Positions 45,716-55,989 are shown, counted from the stretch's first letter. The stretch is 64,000 bases of DNA from Haemaphysalis longicornis (GCA_013339765.2 CM023449.1:41802528-41866527); one strand, 5' to 3'. Made by a program: numbers and translations. Notes: generated by a model from the sequence alone, not told the origin.

Positions 45716-45960
45716 CCACACACACACACACACACACACATACACACACACGCGCACGCACACACACTCGTGCACAGACGCACGCACTCACGCGCGCACG
45801 CACGCACACACGCGCACACGCATGCACGCACGCACACGCACACGCACACGCATGCACGCACGCACGCACACACGCGCGCGCGCACCCACACGCACGCACA
45901 CGCGCACACGCATGCACGCGCACACGCCCACACGCACATACATAAACACACAAACACACA
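45716..45960. repeat. (CA)n/(CACG)n microsatellite
   Basis: About 245 bases of ca, cgca and gcac units. The Cys/Val and His/Thr-rich ORFs on either strand are artefacts. Confidence 0.97.
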
Positions 45961-46420
45961 AATAACGCTAGTAAGACATGAACATTGCAGTCTGGTACAT
46001 TAGCAAGCACGGTGAGAGGCATTAAAAAGTACAGGCCTCAACAAGCACTCATGTCCTAACATTCGAATGGACGTATCATATTAGAGAAAACAAATATCAC
46101 TAAATACATGTCAAGTACATTGAAATGTACGGACAAAACATGCGCGCATGAACACACGCACACACATGCAAACAAAAACGGGAACTCGGAATCCCTCGCA
46201 TACCATATCTGAGGGAGCACGAAGAGCTTCAGATATTTACGTCTTAAGAGCGCGTCTGAAAGACCTAGTATTGCCTGAAAAGACGTCCAAGAATACATTA
46301 AAATCATGATTATACCCGCGTTGCACTCGGCATACAGGAGAAAGCACTCTGTGTGGTCGTTACATCAAAGCACATGCGGGTACGGAGTGCTCGCATCGGC
46401 ACCCTTATCCGGACAGAGCT
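45961..46420. other. No recognisable feature
   Basis: Nothing that I can name. Confidence 0.5.
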
Positions 46421-46850
46421 CACTAGTTTCGGGCTGTCAAATTTATAGTGGGCACACACGTGAACAGAAAAAATAAATCGCGGTTCATACGTCTACATTG
46501 TAATTCTTCCAGGTTAAGCTGCTCGAGGACGCCGTTGTAAGCGTATTTTATATTCAGGGTATAGCGGCGAAAGAAGATGCGAGCGAACCTCTTTTGCACC
46601 CTCTCTAAGCGCAAAGATGACGACGCACTCATACAGTTCCATACTGCCGACGCAAACTCCACCTTTGGGATAACAAGGGCTTTATACGGGGCTAGAAAAC
46701 ACGATCCACTTGAGAAGTCTTTTGTTGCACGAGAGGTCGCACCCAGAGTTCGAAGACATGTGCGGGCTAGGTGGTTAACATGAGGGGTGAACAGAAGTTT
46801 AGAATCCATCAAAACACCCAAATCGTGTGTTACGCTTGCTCTTTTCATCC
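46421..46850 (-). mobile_element. Jockey/CR1-like LINE C-terminal fragment
   Basis: The minus-strand frame 46848-46423 (141 codons, uninterrupted) encodes THDLGVLMDSKLLFTPHVNH, then YKALVIPKVEFASAVWN and RLERVQKRFARIFFRR. These are the post-RT motifs of Jockey-type LINEs. It is truncated at the 5' side where an RTE-like 3' end begins at 46850. Confidence 0.85.
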
Positions 46851-47186
46851 ACGGGCAATTGAAAGAAGAATGGAAGGAGTAACGTTAAGGGAGAAGAAAC
46901 GGGGTTCCTGGGTCAGAGAACAAACTCGAGTGGAGGATGTCAGAGTAAATATAGAGAAAAGGAAACGTACTTGGGCTGGCCACGTAGTTAGGAGAAATGA
47001 CAACCGCGGGGGTCCACCTGGGTATCAGATTGAATAACGAGAGACCGGTGGTTTGATGGTGGTTTGAAATAAAATAAGGAAATTCAGAGGCAAAGAATAG
47101 ACTCGATCGGCACTGGACAAGAGCGGTTGGAGGTCAATATATGGGAGAGGCCGTCGTCCTGCAGTGGACCTGAGTAGGCCGATGGA
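46851..47186 (+). mobile_element. RTE-like LINE 3' end
   Basis: LREKKRGSWVREQTRVEDV, then RKRTWAGHVVRRNDNRGG, then 'gggagaggccgtcgtcctgc' and 'agtggacctgagtaggccga' boxes leading into (GAT)n. It is the + strand counterpart of 11.16-11.5 kb. Confidence 0.8.
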
Positions 47187-47430
47187 GAAGAATAAGAAGA
47201 AGAAGATTGTGATGATGACGATGATGATTACGACGACTATGATGATGATGATGATGAAGATGAAGAAGAAAAAAGTGACGATGATGCGATGATGTGGTGG
47301 TGATGATGATGATGATGGTGGTGGTGGTGATGATGATGCTACTGCTGATGATGATGGTTATGATGATGATGGTGGTGGTGGTAGTGGTGGGGTTGGTGAT
47401 TAATATGATGGTGGTGGAGATGATTATTAT
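47187..47430 (+). repeat. (GAT)n/(GGT)n compound microsatellite at LINE tail
   Basis: Irregular gat, gaa and ggt units starting at the RTE-like 3' end. Confidence 0.93.
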
Positions 47431-48000
47431 TTTTTTTAACGTAACTGCCAGACTTGCGTGTCCCAACTCGTGCTTGGGAGTGCGACAATTTGAGTGAGCC
47501 GGTGCGCATTCATTATTAACGCAGAGCGAAACACGAGAAAACGAAGCTAAGAAATACACAGGTGGAGCGCCAGTGCTCAACCGAAGGTATTTTTCTGACG
47601 ACATATATGAAACCTAAAGTGATGATTTGGCACGCGACGAAGCAAAAGAGCAGGGGCAATATAAACAGAAATGTTGACATTTTCCTTCGGAAGACGTCGA
47701 GTGCGCAAAACGCAAGAATCAACCGTGGGACGGAGCGGGCCAGCAAGTGCGGATGCCGTCATCCCCGACCATCGCTCTCACGCGACGACGGTAGCTTTGT
47801 TTTGTTCTTCGAATGAGCAGCATTCTAGAGCGGCTCCTTTCCCTCTTCCCCTCCACTCCATTTCTCTCCGACGTCATGACCTTCGCTCCTCCTTTACCAA
47901 TAGGAAGCTCTACCACTACTACCATCTGGCTTCTGATTACAGAAATCGGCGGACTCACCCCTATAGTCCACTCACTCAGACTCATTTGGACTGAAGCTTA
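47431..48000. other. No recognisable feature
   Basis: Overlapping short ORFs without domains; nothing named. Confidence 0.5.
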
Positions 48001-48594
48001 CGGGTGAGTTTGAGTTTGAGTGAGCGCGAGGCTATTGTGGCATGGTGAGTTTGAGAGAGAGAGATCAAACTTTATTTAAAGCGGCCCATGTCCGGGCTGC
48101 CGAAAATGTGGTTCTGGTGGGCCTGGAAGACGTTCAGGTGGGAATTCCGCAGGTGTCAGAGCCCCGCACGTGAGTTTGAGCTTGACTGAGTTTGAGCCGA
48201 GTGAGTCCGAGTGAGTTTGAGCCCGACTGAGTTTGAGTACACATGAGCCCGAGTGAGTTCTAAGTCCATTCTGAGTTCTCAGTTCATTCTGAGCTGTGAG
48301 TCCATATTTTGAGTCCTGAGTACATAGTGAGTTATGAGTCCATTTGAGTTCTGAGTTCATTTTGAGTTTGAGTCCATTTGCGTTTTGAGTTTATTTTTAG
48401 TTTTGAGCCCATTTTGAGTTATGAGTACATAGGGAGTTACGAGCTTATTTGAGTTCTGAGTTCCTTTTGAGTTCTGAGCGCGAGTGAGTTCTGGGTTTTG
48501 CGTTCGCTGTGAGTTTGAGTTTGAGTGAGCGCAGACGTGTTTCTCAGCAATGAGTCTGAGTTTGAGTGAGCTGGGCCAACTTTGCCGAGGTATG
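48001..48594 (+). repeat. GAGTTTGAGT minisatellite with unique anchored flank
   Basis: Irregular units of gagtttgagt, gagttctgagt and cattttgagtt. The right edge is a unique block ending GCCAACTTTGCCGAGGTATG (48575-48594). The same block, inverted, opens the matching minisatellite at 62656. Between 48500 and 48590 the less-repetitive sequence is also shared with 62676-62790. Confidence 0.9.
48056..48172 (-). mobile_element. Retroelement 3' end inside the minisatellite
   Basis: The minus strand reads PAEFPPERLPGPPEPHFRQP to a stop, then AATAAAGTTTGATCTCTCTC, i.e. a polyadenylation signal followed by (CT)n like the I-type LINEs here. It interrupts the minisatellite, so it is a later insertion. 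Confidence 0.65.
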
Positions 48595-50719
48595 TCTCAT
48601 TATGCTCTGTACTAACCAGACCAACATTCTGCCTTTAACGTAAGAAGTGCCACACATACACACGCACACTCACAGACAGACAGAAATCGAAATGAAACTT
48701 TTGGAAGCTATGGAGAAGCATCCTAGCCAACCCCTTTTCTCGCATAATACAACAACCGTACTTCGAGAGACGCGACGCTCAAAGAACCTTTCCAACAAAT
48801 CTGTAACCTGCTCAGGTTTCGCGACGCTTCACTGGGCTGTGGTGGAGAATCCAGGCAGTCTTCAACTTACGAGGTCTCCCCCGAGCCTATCGCTCTTCTG
48901 ATGGCTGTAGACGTATACGAACGGACGTATGAACTGAGGAATGCACGCACGGACAAGATTTTGCTTACAGGCCACGCGCCGCATCCCATGACAAACGTAG
49001 TGCTTCGAGGGCTCTGTGCTCTTCGCTGCACAGAAACCAGTACTACCAGCGGTAAGGGACGGCCGGCGTCAGCGAGGAGTGCTCATGGTACGCCATTGTG
49101 CGGCAAAGAATAGCGGCGGCGTCCGTTACTCGAGCGGCGCGAGCACGCGTGCCCCTCGGGCCGCAAACAAAATATGCGCACTCGTCGTGGCGGCACGCAA
49201 TTCATATTCGTTGCGCCCCAGCCGAAGCAGCAACAGCGCCGTGTTTACAGCACAAGAGCGGCACAAAGGCCGTCTCCTCCCGGCGCGCACGCAGAAAGGG
49301 CAAGAGGCGCGCCCTCCTCCTCCTCCCTCAAGCAGGCGACCACTCGAGAAGATTTGCGTCGTCTGCGGCGCTCGCCGTTCAAAATCAAGGACAACTTCCT
49401 GCCTGGCATCGTTGCACCGCGTGGAAAAACTCGAGCTCCGAACAAAGTACGACAAGAAAGCTCGCAGCGACGCCATTTATTCGCCAGAATGGTCGCCTTT
49501 AACGACGCTCCGGCGACGACGCCTCGTAGCAGCCGCCTGGTCGGAGATAAGAGCACTTTCGGCCGCCTGTTTTCTTTTTTCCTCCTCTCAGGCCATTGGC
49601 GCGATCATTCGTTTTCAGCGAAGGCCTGAAGAAATAGATAAACTAAAACAACGCTGCGCCAAACAGTAAAACGTGATAACTTAAACACGCAAGAAGATCA
49701 TAATTAACAAGTGGAGTCGCCATCCCAGCCCTGCGATAGTGGATGTCATGCGAAGCTGTTGCGAATAGCTAGTAGAACTGGTGAGGGGAGTACGCAGTGC
49801 TTTTGCGTTAGAGTAATGGTTTTGGGCCTAGCGACAACCGCGTTGTCGTTGCTGTTTCTCCGACGACTTCGGTGACATCGCTGCCAGAGCCCCATCCGAA
49901 TACAATTCATATCGCGTGGTTGGTTGACTTGGGGCGTTGTTGCAGCAGGCGAGCCCAAAGACTTCCCTAATGAAGGCCGAGAGCCCTTCCTGCTTGTGAA
50001 GCATATAGATTCATACATATTGTTGTATGAAACTCTATGTTGTCCAGTTCTGCAGTCAACATTAGGCCTGCACAACACTTGGGAGGAATTGGCTGAAGCG
50101 CACAAAACTATCCAATTGGAACGCCTAAACCTCGCGAAGATGGGAAGACACAATCCCCCGAAAACTTGGTTACGAAGTCCCGAAAGACAGCGCTAAACAA
50201 CGCATCCCTCTACATGTTAGAGAGCACATCAGCTGTCGCCCCGGTACCAAGAAATATGCATCTGATTCACAACAAGAGCCCGACGCCGACGATGAACTCT
50301 GGTGCGTCATATTCCTGTGTGGCCGGTGCAAAGTCGGTTTTGCGTGAACGTGTGTTTCGAAGTGATGTGTTGGTTGCACTGCGTGAGTTCTGGGCCCACA
50401 CAACTCTAAAGATCCTGGGGTAAGGGTTGGTCATCATACCTTTGAGGGCGTAGGGGGCATGGCCTCTGTTAGTCGTATCAGGCCCCCACGCCTCAAGCGG
50501 ATATGGGCTGCTCCGTGGGTGTATGTAACGCACGGCGAGTTTCTGCACTCGTATGGACGCCATAGAAAAAACGCGACCAACTGTAGGTCCGCAGCTTTAG
50601 CTGTATAGCGTTGCAGGAGTACTTCGAGAATAGGACAACGGGAGACGAGATAACCCCGCGCCAAGATCCGGGTGTGGGACGCAAGTCGCTCAGTGCAAAC
50701 GCAGCCGCTGTTGTTATCT
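48595..50719. other. CpG-rich stretch (48.95-49.65 kb), otherwise no gene
   Basis: Three + frames and two - frames are open for 100-217 codons between 49016 and 49669, which points to stop-poor GC-rich DNA rather than one gene. It could be a promoter/CpG island. No TM, zinc-finger or catalytic motif was recognised. Confidence 0.4.
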
Positions 50720-50926
50720 TCGGACGGTTTCCAGGCGAACATGCGGAGTCGACACGTCGAATGGCTGAAAAAAAATATCTCAGGCAATCTCCACTAATGT
50801 GCAAACCTGGGGAGGGGCGAAGCATGCACTGTACAAGCGTATTCTTGGAGCCTTGGAATTTTTTCCAACGGAGATGAAACCATAGGGGGGTAAAGGAGCT
50901 TTGCTGTAAAAGTCTCGTGTCTTTAA
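50720..50926 (-). repeat. Dispersed repeat copy B, distal part
   Basis: On the minus strand this matches 222-400 of copy A ('gagacttttacagcaaagct', 'ggtttcatctccgttgg', 'tgcatgcttc'). It is separated from its other half (52656-52905) by the THAP element. Confidence 0.8.
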
Positions 50927-50970
50927 AGGAGCCATGAAGAGAAAACACAAGTTTGGTTCATTCGAAAGAT
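50927..50970 (+). repeat. Left terminal inverted repeat of the THAP element
   Basis: Starts AGGAGCCATGAAGAGAAAAC and runs to about ...attcgaaagatt. It pairs with 52608-52651 with about four mismatches. Confidence 0.9.
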
Positions 50971-51617
50971 TGCCTCGTTAGAACCATACTGACACCACTT
51001 TTAAACAACAAACTTCGCTCAAATAAGCTACATAATTAGGAAAAAAGGGAATGACCATGCGACCCCACCAGCTCATTTCCGCAACAGAACCTATGATGTC
51101 ACACGAGAATGCTCTGCGATTGGCGGAGGCCGGCAAAAGCAAACGCAAGTTAGGCAGGGCTTACCAGTTTGCATAGTGAGCTATATGCCCGTTAAACATA
51201 CTGCACATTCCTTTTATCACACTAAGAACGGTGGAGTAAACAGTTGAAGTTCCGAATAAACACGCAAGCGTGTACGCCAATGCGTACGAAACTACCGCCA
51301 GCCGAACTCGACATCTCGCCGTCTCCACCGTCGCGCAGACGAATTTTCGGGTTCGAGGCTCTTCGGGGCCAACGAACCGTCCCAGCACGCACAGCCACGA
51401 CCTTGCTTGGTATCGTAATCCCTTCACAGGAGGTTGGCCGTCATATCGCCGACGAGCAAAGGTAAAAAATTGAAACGAGGGGAGTAAGTAACAGCAAGCT
51501 GCGACGAGATAGTGACAGTCGTCGCAGTTTCGGAATGGTGTTGGCTTGCTGCTATTGTTAGGAGCTCGTTTCCAGTTTACAACCACTGAAAACTTAAGTT
51601 TGTTCGAGTACTTTACA

Positions 51618-51920
51618 ATGAAATTTCGTTGCTACGTTTTGATATGCCCATGTAGTACGGGCAAATCGTCGAGGGAGTGCGACATCCCCACCGGTGAGGA
51701 GGTCTCCTTTCATGTGCTGCCCAACGACGAACCTCGGCGAAGCAAGCGGCTACGTTTTGTGAACTTTGCAAACGGAGGAGAAAGAGAGCTAAAGGAAGTA
51801 CGAGTGTGCTCGCTTCATTTCCGAGGAAGTGATTACGGCAGGGACCCTTACGTTAGCTCACTCCTAGGACATGCTGGCGCTCGTCGCCGACTTCGTCAAA
51901 TCGCCGTCAAAGCGCTCTGA
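51618..51920 (+). CDS. THAP-domain protein encoded by the transposon, 100 aa
   Basis: A complete ATG-to-TGA ORF that is almost nothing but a THAP zinc finger, the C2CH DNA-binding domain that in transposases recognises element ends. Seen directly: Cys5 and Cys10 (CYVLIC), VSFHVLPNDEPRR (residues 29-41; THAP fingers usually have FxxFPxDxxRRxxW here), Cys64-x2-His67 in VRVCSLHFRGSDY, and the closing LLGHAGARRRLRQIAVKAL, which parallels the RRRLxxxAVPT end of THAP domains. The Trp usually following RR and the Pro of AVP are missing, so DNA binding may be altered. The frame is open upstream without ATG; the Met directly before the first Cys pair is the natural THAP start. It sits centrally in the TTAA-flanked element on its + strand. 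Confidence 0.75.
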   Translation: MKFRCYVLICPCSTGKSSRECDIPTGEEVSFHVLPNDEPRRSKRLRFVNFANGGERELKEVRVCSLHFRGSDYGRDPYVSSLLGHAGARRRLRQIAVKAL

Positions 51921-52092
51921 CCTTGGGAAAAAAAATGCCGTATACACCGCGCATTGACGCTCGTATCTTTCTGGTCGAAGCAGAGAGCTCGCGCCAACGG
52001 CTTCATACACGACACCGGCCAACTGGCATAAGCGATACTGCTACTGAAATTGAACTATTATTAGCCGTAATAAAAATACGGCACATACGTAC

Positions 52093-52323
52093 CAGTCTGT
52101 ATTCGTTCCGTCGCGACGGGGCTGACGAGGCAGCGGTGCCGACGGCTGGGCGTTCGTCTGTTGTGGCTATCGCGGAATGGTCGCTTTCCGGTCCATCCGC
52201 GTATCCCACAACTCCTGCCGCTCGTGCACTTAGAAGCATTGAGCGTTCAAGTGGTGTGAGGTTGTTAAATGCAAGCCCGAGCTTCTCGGCGAGAGTTTTG
52301 TTCTCCGGATCAGGCGATTCCAT
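52093..52323 (-). CDS. Possible first exon of a second element protein, 77 aa
   Basis: The minus-strand ATG at 52323 opens MESPDPENKTLAEKLGLAFN, then NLTPLERSMLLSARAAG, an amphipathic helical stretch, and ends at ...RRNEYRL exactly at a strong donor, CTG|gtacgtatgt (phase 0). Exon length is 231 bases, a multiple of three. Upstream is a 'cggcggccattttaaaa' box as in some promoters. I do not recognise the protein, and no second exon was found within the element on this strand. It could be a host gene captured by the element or chance. Confidence 0.35.
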
Positions 52324-52607
52324 GACTAGGGCTGCGGGGTGCACTAGGTTACTAGTATTTTTAAAATGGCCGCCGTCTCGGTTTCGGCACGAGTTCCGGT
52401 TCTGTTTGATTCCCGCGTGTGGGTGCTATATGGAGTCGACATACTAAGTATCTGTTTCATGGACCGGCTCGTATGACGCCATTGTTCACGTCACGAAATG
52501 TGCAATTTAGCGGGATATTTAAAATTTTGGGCTTAAATTGCCTTATTTCTCAGTGAATAAACCATCATTTGCTTCCGGGAAAGCGCTTAGGGTACTATGA
52601 AACCCTA

Positions 52608-52651
52608 ATCTTTCGAATAAAACAAACTTTTGTTTTCTCTTCATGGCTCCT
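52608..52651 (-). repeat. Right terminal inverted repeat of the THAP element
   Basis: The reverse complement begins AGGAGCCATGAAGAGAAAAC, matching the left end. It is followed by TTAA at 52652-52655. Confidence 0.9.
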
Positions 52652-52655
52652 TTAA

Positions 52656-52905
52656 GCACGGAGCTTATAGCGCGAGGCAGTAAACGACTGTCCCGGTGTT
52701 TTCTTAGTACGCGTTAGAAAGTGTTCTAGCGCAAGGGGTAAATGAGTGTCCCAGTGTTTTTTTTTTTAGTACGCGTTACGTTCTAGCGCTAGGCGTAAAC
52801 AAGTGTCCCGGTGTTTTAGTACCGTGACTACATGAGATGATGGTTACGACGACGAAATTAGACGCCAACAGCCCGAGCCCCTAAGGGGCTTCCGCTGTTA
52901 AACCA
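52656..52905 (-). repeat. Dispersed repeat copy B, proximal part
   Basis: On the minus strand it starts 'gaagccccttaggggctcgg', continues 'catgtagtcacggtac', and then holds three tandem units with 'acaccgggacacttgtttac' and 'gcgctagaacgtaacgcgta'. It matches 36-217 of copy A, which has two units. Confidence 0.85.
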
Positions 52906-53448
52906 CGTCCTGCACACCGTCATCTGACTAAAAGAATTACGCAAGAACTCCTCTGGGAGGTGTCTGAAAGATTCGCAAGCATTTGCTGGTGTTGTCAGAC
53001 GCGCAGCGCCGACGCGAAGTGACCACGTTGTTTGCGTGCACTAGAAGGCTCCCTATTCCGCTCACGGCTCCCACCTCTCCGGCGCGAATCGGTAGCTTAC
53101 TGGACACGCGGGAGATTCTGGGAGGATGAATGAGGCGCGCGCGTGTGAATTTGCGATGCTCTGTAAATTCGGTGTTTACTCTGTCTGACGAGCACGATCG
53201 ATACGCGGTGTGTTGATGTCCGCAAGAGCTGATTTGTGCAGAAGGATAGCACCGACAACTTTCCAGCTGCCCAGTAATTCGAAAACCGTATTGCTAGAAA
53301 ATTCTTTTGGCAACTGCTCCCATTTGAAGCGGGAAAAATGCATTTGGTAAAGTGGATGCTAATCATAAAAGCGCTCGATATTTAGTAACTCATGTTGTAC
53401 AAATAGTTTTCAAGTGGTATAAAGATAACGCAGCGGATGGTCATCTCT
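52906..53448. other. No recognisable feature
   Basis: Nothing that I can name. Confidence 0.5.
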
Positions 53449-53450
53449 GT

Positions 53451-54104
53451 ACAGTCGAACCCCGTTATAACGAACACTGATAAGCGAATCATCGGATATA
53501 GCGAACTCAATACGAAGTTTGTTTGCTCACGCTTCATTTCAATGACATTTATTCTTTTTATAGCGATACCGAAACCTCGAGAGCCGCGCGATATCGGCCA
53601 TAACGAAGAAGAAATATTATGTTCCCGCAAGGCCCAAAACTGGACAGCTAGCATAATAAAAGCAAAGTTTAAAAAAGTGAGACAAAACTACCATTTTTAG
53701 TAGCTTGAAAAAACTGCACAAGTAGAAAAGGCCCTTTATTGCGTGGACACTGTGAAAAACTTCATCCCGCTCAGACTGGGAAAAGCCACCCCACGAAGGC
53801 CACATCCTCCTCCAAGTAAATAAGAACGCAGGCCTGTTTTTCCGAACGAGTTTGTTCTGTTGTAATTTCACGTTCTCACGTTCCGGTCTGTTTAGTTTGA
53901 AATGCCACAAAGACACAGATAAGGATTACCTCCTTTTTAGTGGGTTCGAAGCCTAGAACAACGCGTTTTTTATTTAGGATTGTTGCGCGAGCCAGATTGC
54001 CGATTTATTAGAGCCAATTTTTACATATACGGTTACAACAAATATCGGATATAACGAACTAATTTACTGTCCAAATACTACTTGGTTATAACGAGGTTCG
54101 ACTG
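53451..54104. mobile_element. Tigger/pogo-like non-autonomous DNA transposon
   Basis: Left TA-cagtcgaaccccgttataac; right end on the other strand TA-cagtcgaacctcgttataac. A TA duplication is visible on both sides. The interior holds no transposase frame and is partly made of sequence that is duplicated at 55.06-55.45 kb. Sister of 26132-26732. Confidence 0.8.
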
Positions 54105-54537
54105 TAATAACCATAAGGTGTTAGCGTTATTTAGTGTTGCAGCACCCCAGAGTGACGTTCAGAGGGCGTTTAAATGTAGTTACAAATTTCAGGTTTTACA
54201 CTATGTTGTAAAAAATCTTCGCACCGGTTCAATACACCGGCAACAGTAGATAATTTGTTTAGCATAACAGTGCAATGATTGCGTCCAGGTTCATACGATG
54301 TGATAGCACCACATCCAAAACTTCATGCGCTTTTGCTACGTCCAGACACGAGCGATCCAGATTTAAGCGCTTAACCGATGACTGAATCTTTTTTTTAACA
54401 GCAGAGCTCTTTAAGCTTCAGCTTGGTCTGGTGGCGCTAGACCAAAAGAAAATACAAAGAAAAAAAGTGTGCCGCCTGTAAAGGGTGCACCACCGCAGAT
54501 AGAGCATTATAACGGTGAAGCCGGCTTTCGCTCCTGG
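53708..54537 (+). repeat. 830-bp direct duplication, copy 1
   Basis: Nearly identical (by eye about 97%) to 55057-55883. The unit covers the right half of the Tigger-like element plus about 430 bases of following dispersed repeat. The boundaries are abrupt: left at 'aaaaactgcacaagtag', right at 'gctttcgctcctgg'. Confidence 0.9.
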
Positions 54538-54544
54538 GTTTTCG

Positions 54545-54588
54545 CCTTTGTATCGGGGTGATGACATGTCATCACCCCGATACAAAGG
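54545..54588. repeat. 44-bp perfect palindrome
   Basis: All 22 base pairs match with no loop: the left arm 54545-54566 ends 'gatgaca' and the right arm begins 'tgtcatc'. The right arm alone recurs at 54983 and, in part, at 15.17 kb as the edge of a LINE-derived repeat, so the palindrome looks like a joint between two inverted copies of that edge. Confidence 0.97.
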
Positions 54589-54960
54589 GGAAACCAATAG
54601 AAATCATCATCAATCATCATCATCATGAGGAGCGAAAGTATGCGTGGTCTGAGGAAAAGAAACAGAAACTATGGGGCACGTTGTGTTACAATGTGAGGGT
54701 ATCCATCCAAATCTTCACGAGAGAAATATTCGGCTTGCAGAAGCCCTAGGATTTAAGGGTATCACAGAGGAAGTTAACTTCACGGCTGTCGAGGGGACGA
54801 AAAAAAGATTAGAATTCTGGTGTACGAAAAGCAGAGAGGAGAATATTGCCTGGACAGTTACCACCTGCAACAGAAAAAAAGTATTTTGTGCCTAATAAGC
54901 TTTTTGTGCCTGCCCTAAACAGCGCTAGTATTAAACCAAGAGCATAAAACATAGGTATAT
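54567..54960 (+). mobile_element. LINE C-terminal scrap, relative of 15.1-15.8 kb
   Basis: VVLQCEGIHPNLHERNIRLA, then EALGFKGITEEVNFTAVEG and RLEFWCTKSREENIA, the same tail as the minus-strand copy at 15308-15778. The edge block 'gatacaaaggggaaaccaat' plus (atc)n lies at 54579-54620 and is repeated at about 54997-55043. Confidence 0.75.
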
Positions 54961-55056
54961 TAGTCCTGTTTGATAAGATTACATGTCATCACCCCGCTAC
55001 AAAGGGGAAACCAATTGCAATCACCATCATCATCATCATCATGAGTGGGAGCACAA

Positions 55057-55883
55057 GAAAAACTGCACAAGTAGAAAAGGCCCTTTATTGCGTGGACACT
55101 GTGAAAAACTTCATCCCGCTCAGACTGTGAAAAGCCACCCCACGAAGGCCACATCCTCCTCCAAGTAAATAAGAACGCAGGCCTGCTTTTCCGAACGAAC
55201 TTTGTTCTGTTGTAATTTCACGTTCTCACGTTCCGGTCTGTTTAGTTTGAAATGCCACAAAGACACAGATAAGGATTACCTCGTTTTTAGTGGGTTCGAA
55301 GCCTAGAACAGCGCGTTTTTTATTTAGGGTTGTTGCGCGAGCCAGATCGCCGATTTATTAGAGCCAATTTTTACCTCTACGGTTACAACAAATATCAGAT
55401 ATAACGAACTAACTTAGTGTCCAAATACTACTTGGTTATAACGAGGTTCGACTGTAATAACCATAAGGTGTTAGTGTTATTTAGTGTTGCAGCACCCCAG
55501 AGTGACGTGCACAGGGCGTTTAAATGTAGTTGCAAATTTCAGGTTTTACACTATGTTGTAAAGAATTTTCGCATCGGTTCAATACACCGGCAACAGTAGA
55601 TAATTTGTTTAGCATAACAGTGCAATGATTGCGTCCAGGTTCGTGCGATGTGATAGCGCCACATCCAAAACTTCATGCGCTTTTGCTACGTCCAGACACG
55701 AGCGATCCAGATTAAGCGCTGAACCGATGACTGAATCTTTTTTTTAACAGCAGAGCTTTTTAAGCTTCAGCTTGGTCTGGTGGCGCTAGACCAAAAGAAA
55801 ATACCCAAAAAAAAGTGTGCCGCCTGTAAAGGGTGCACCACCGCAGATAGCGTGTTATAACGGTGAAGCCGGCTTTCGCTCCT
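55057..55883 (+). repeat. 830-bp direct duplication, copy 2, with 15-base flanking repeat
   Basis: The second copy of 53708-54537. It contains only the right TIR of the Tigger-like element (ending TA near 55455), so it was copied after that insertion. It is bracketed by 'gagtgggagcacaag' (55044-55058) and 'gagtgtgagcacaag' (55888-55902), which resemble a target duplication. Confidence 0.85.
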
Positions 55884-55989
55884 GGTTGAGTGTGAGCACA
55901 AGGGGCATATGCGTATGCGCAAACCTTAGTATACCACTTTAAAGGTGATAGTTTTTCTTGGGTTACTAAAACTAAATAAAAAAATTCGC

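Larger units (their letters stand above)
50927..52651 (+). mobile_element. Kolobok-like DNA transposon, 1,725 bp, TTAA target duplication
   Basis: Terminal inverted repeats of about 44 bases begin AGGAGCCATGAAGAGAAAAC on both ends (50927 onward, and inward from 52651), with only a few mismatches. TTAA flanks both sides (50923-50926 and 52652-52655). Copy A of the surrounding repeat shows the unfilled site at 218-221. TTAA duplications occur with piggyBac and Kolobok elements; a THAP DNA-binding domain is known in Kolobok (and in P, which makes 8-bp duplications), so Kolobok fits best. It carries an intact THAP ORF but no catalytic transposase domain that I can see, so it is either a short non-autonomous derivative or an unusual element. 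Confidence 0.75.

Noticed and set aside
49016..49669. 217-codon + ORF and four overlapping frames
   Set aside because: Many frames are open at once in CpG-rich DNA, with no domain; more likely a CpG-rich regulatory or repeat stretch.
51161..51586. 141-codon minus-strand ORF in the left part of the THAP element
   Set aside because: No transposase motif or conserved domain visible; may be chance, so it was not offered as the missing transposase.
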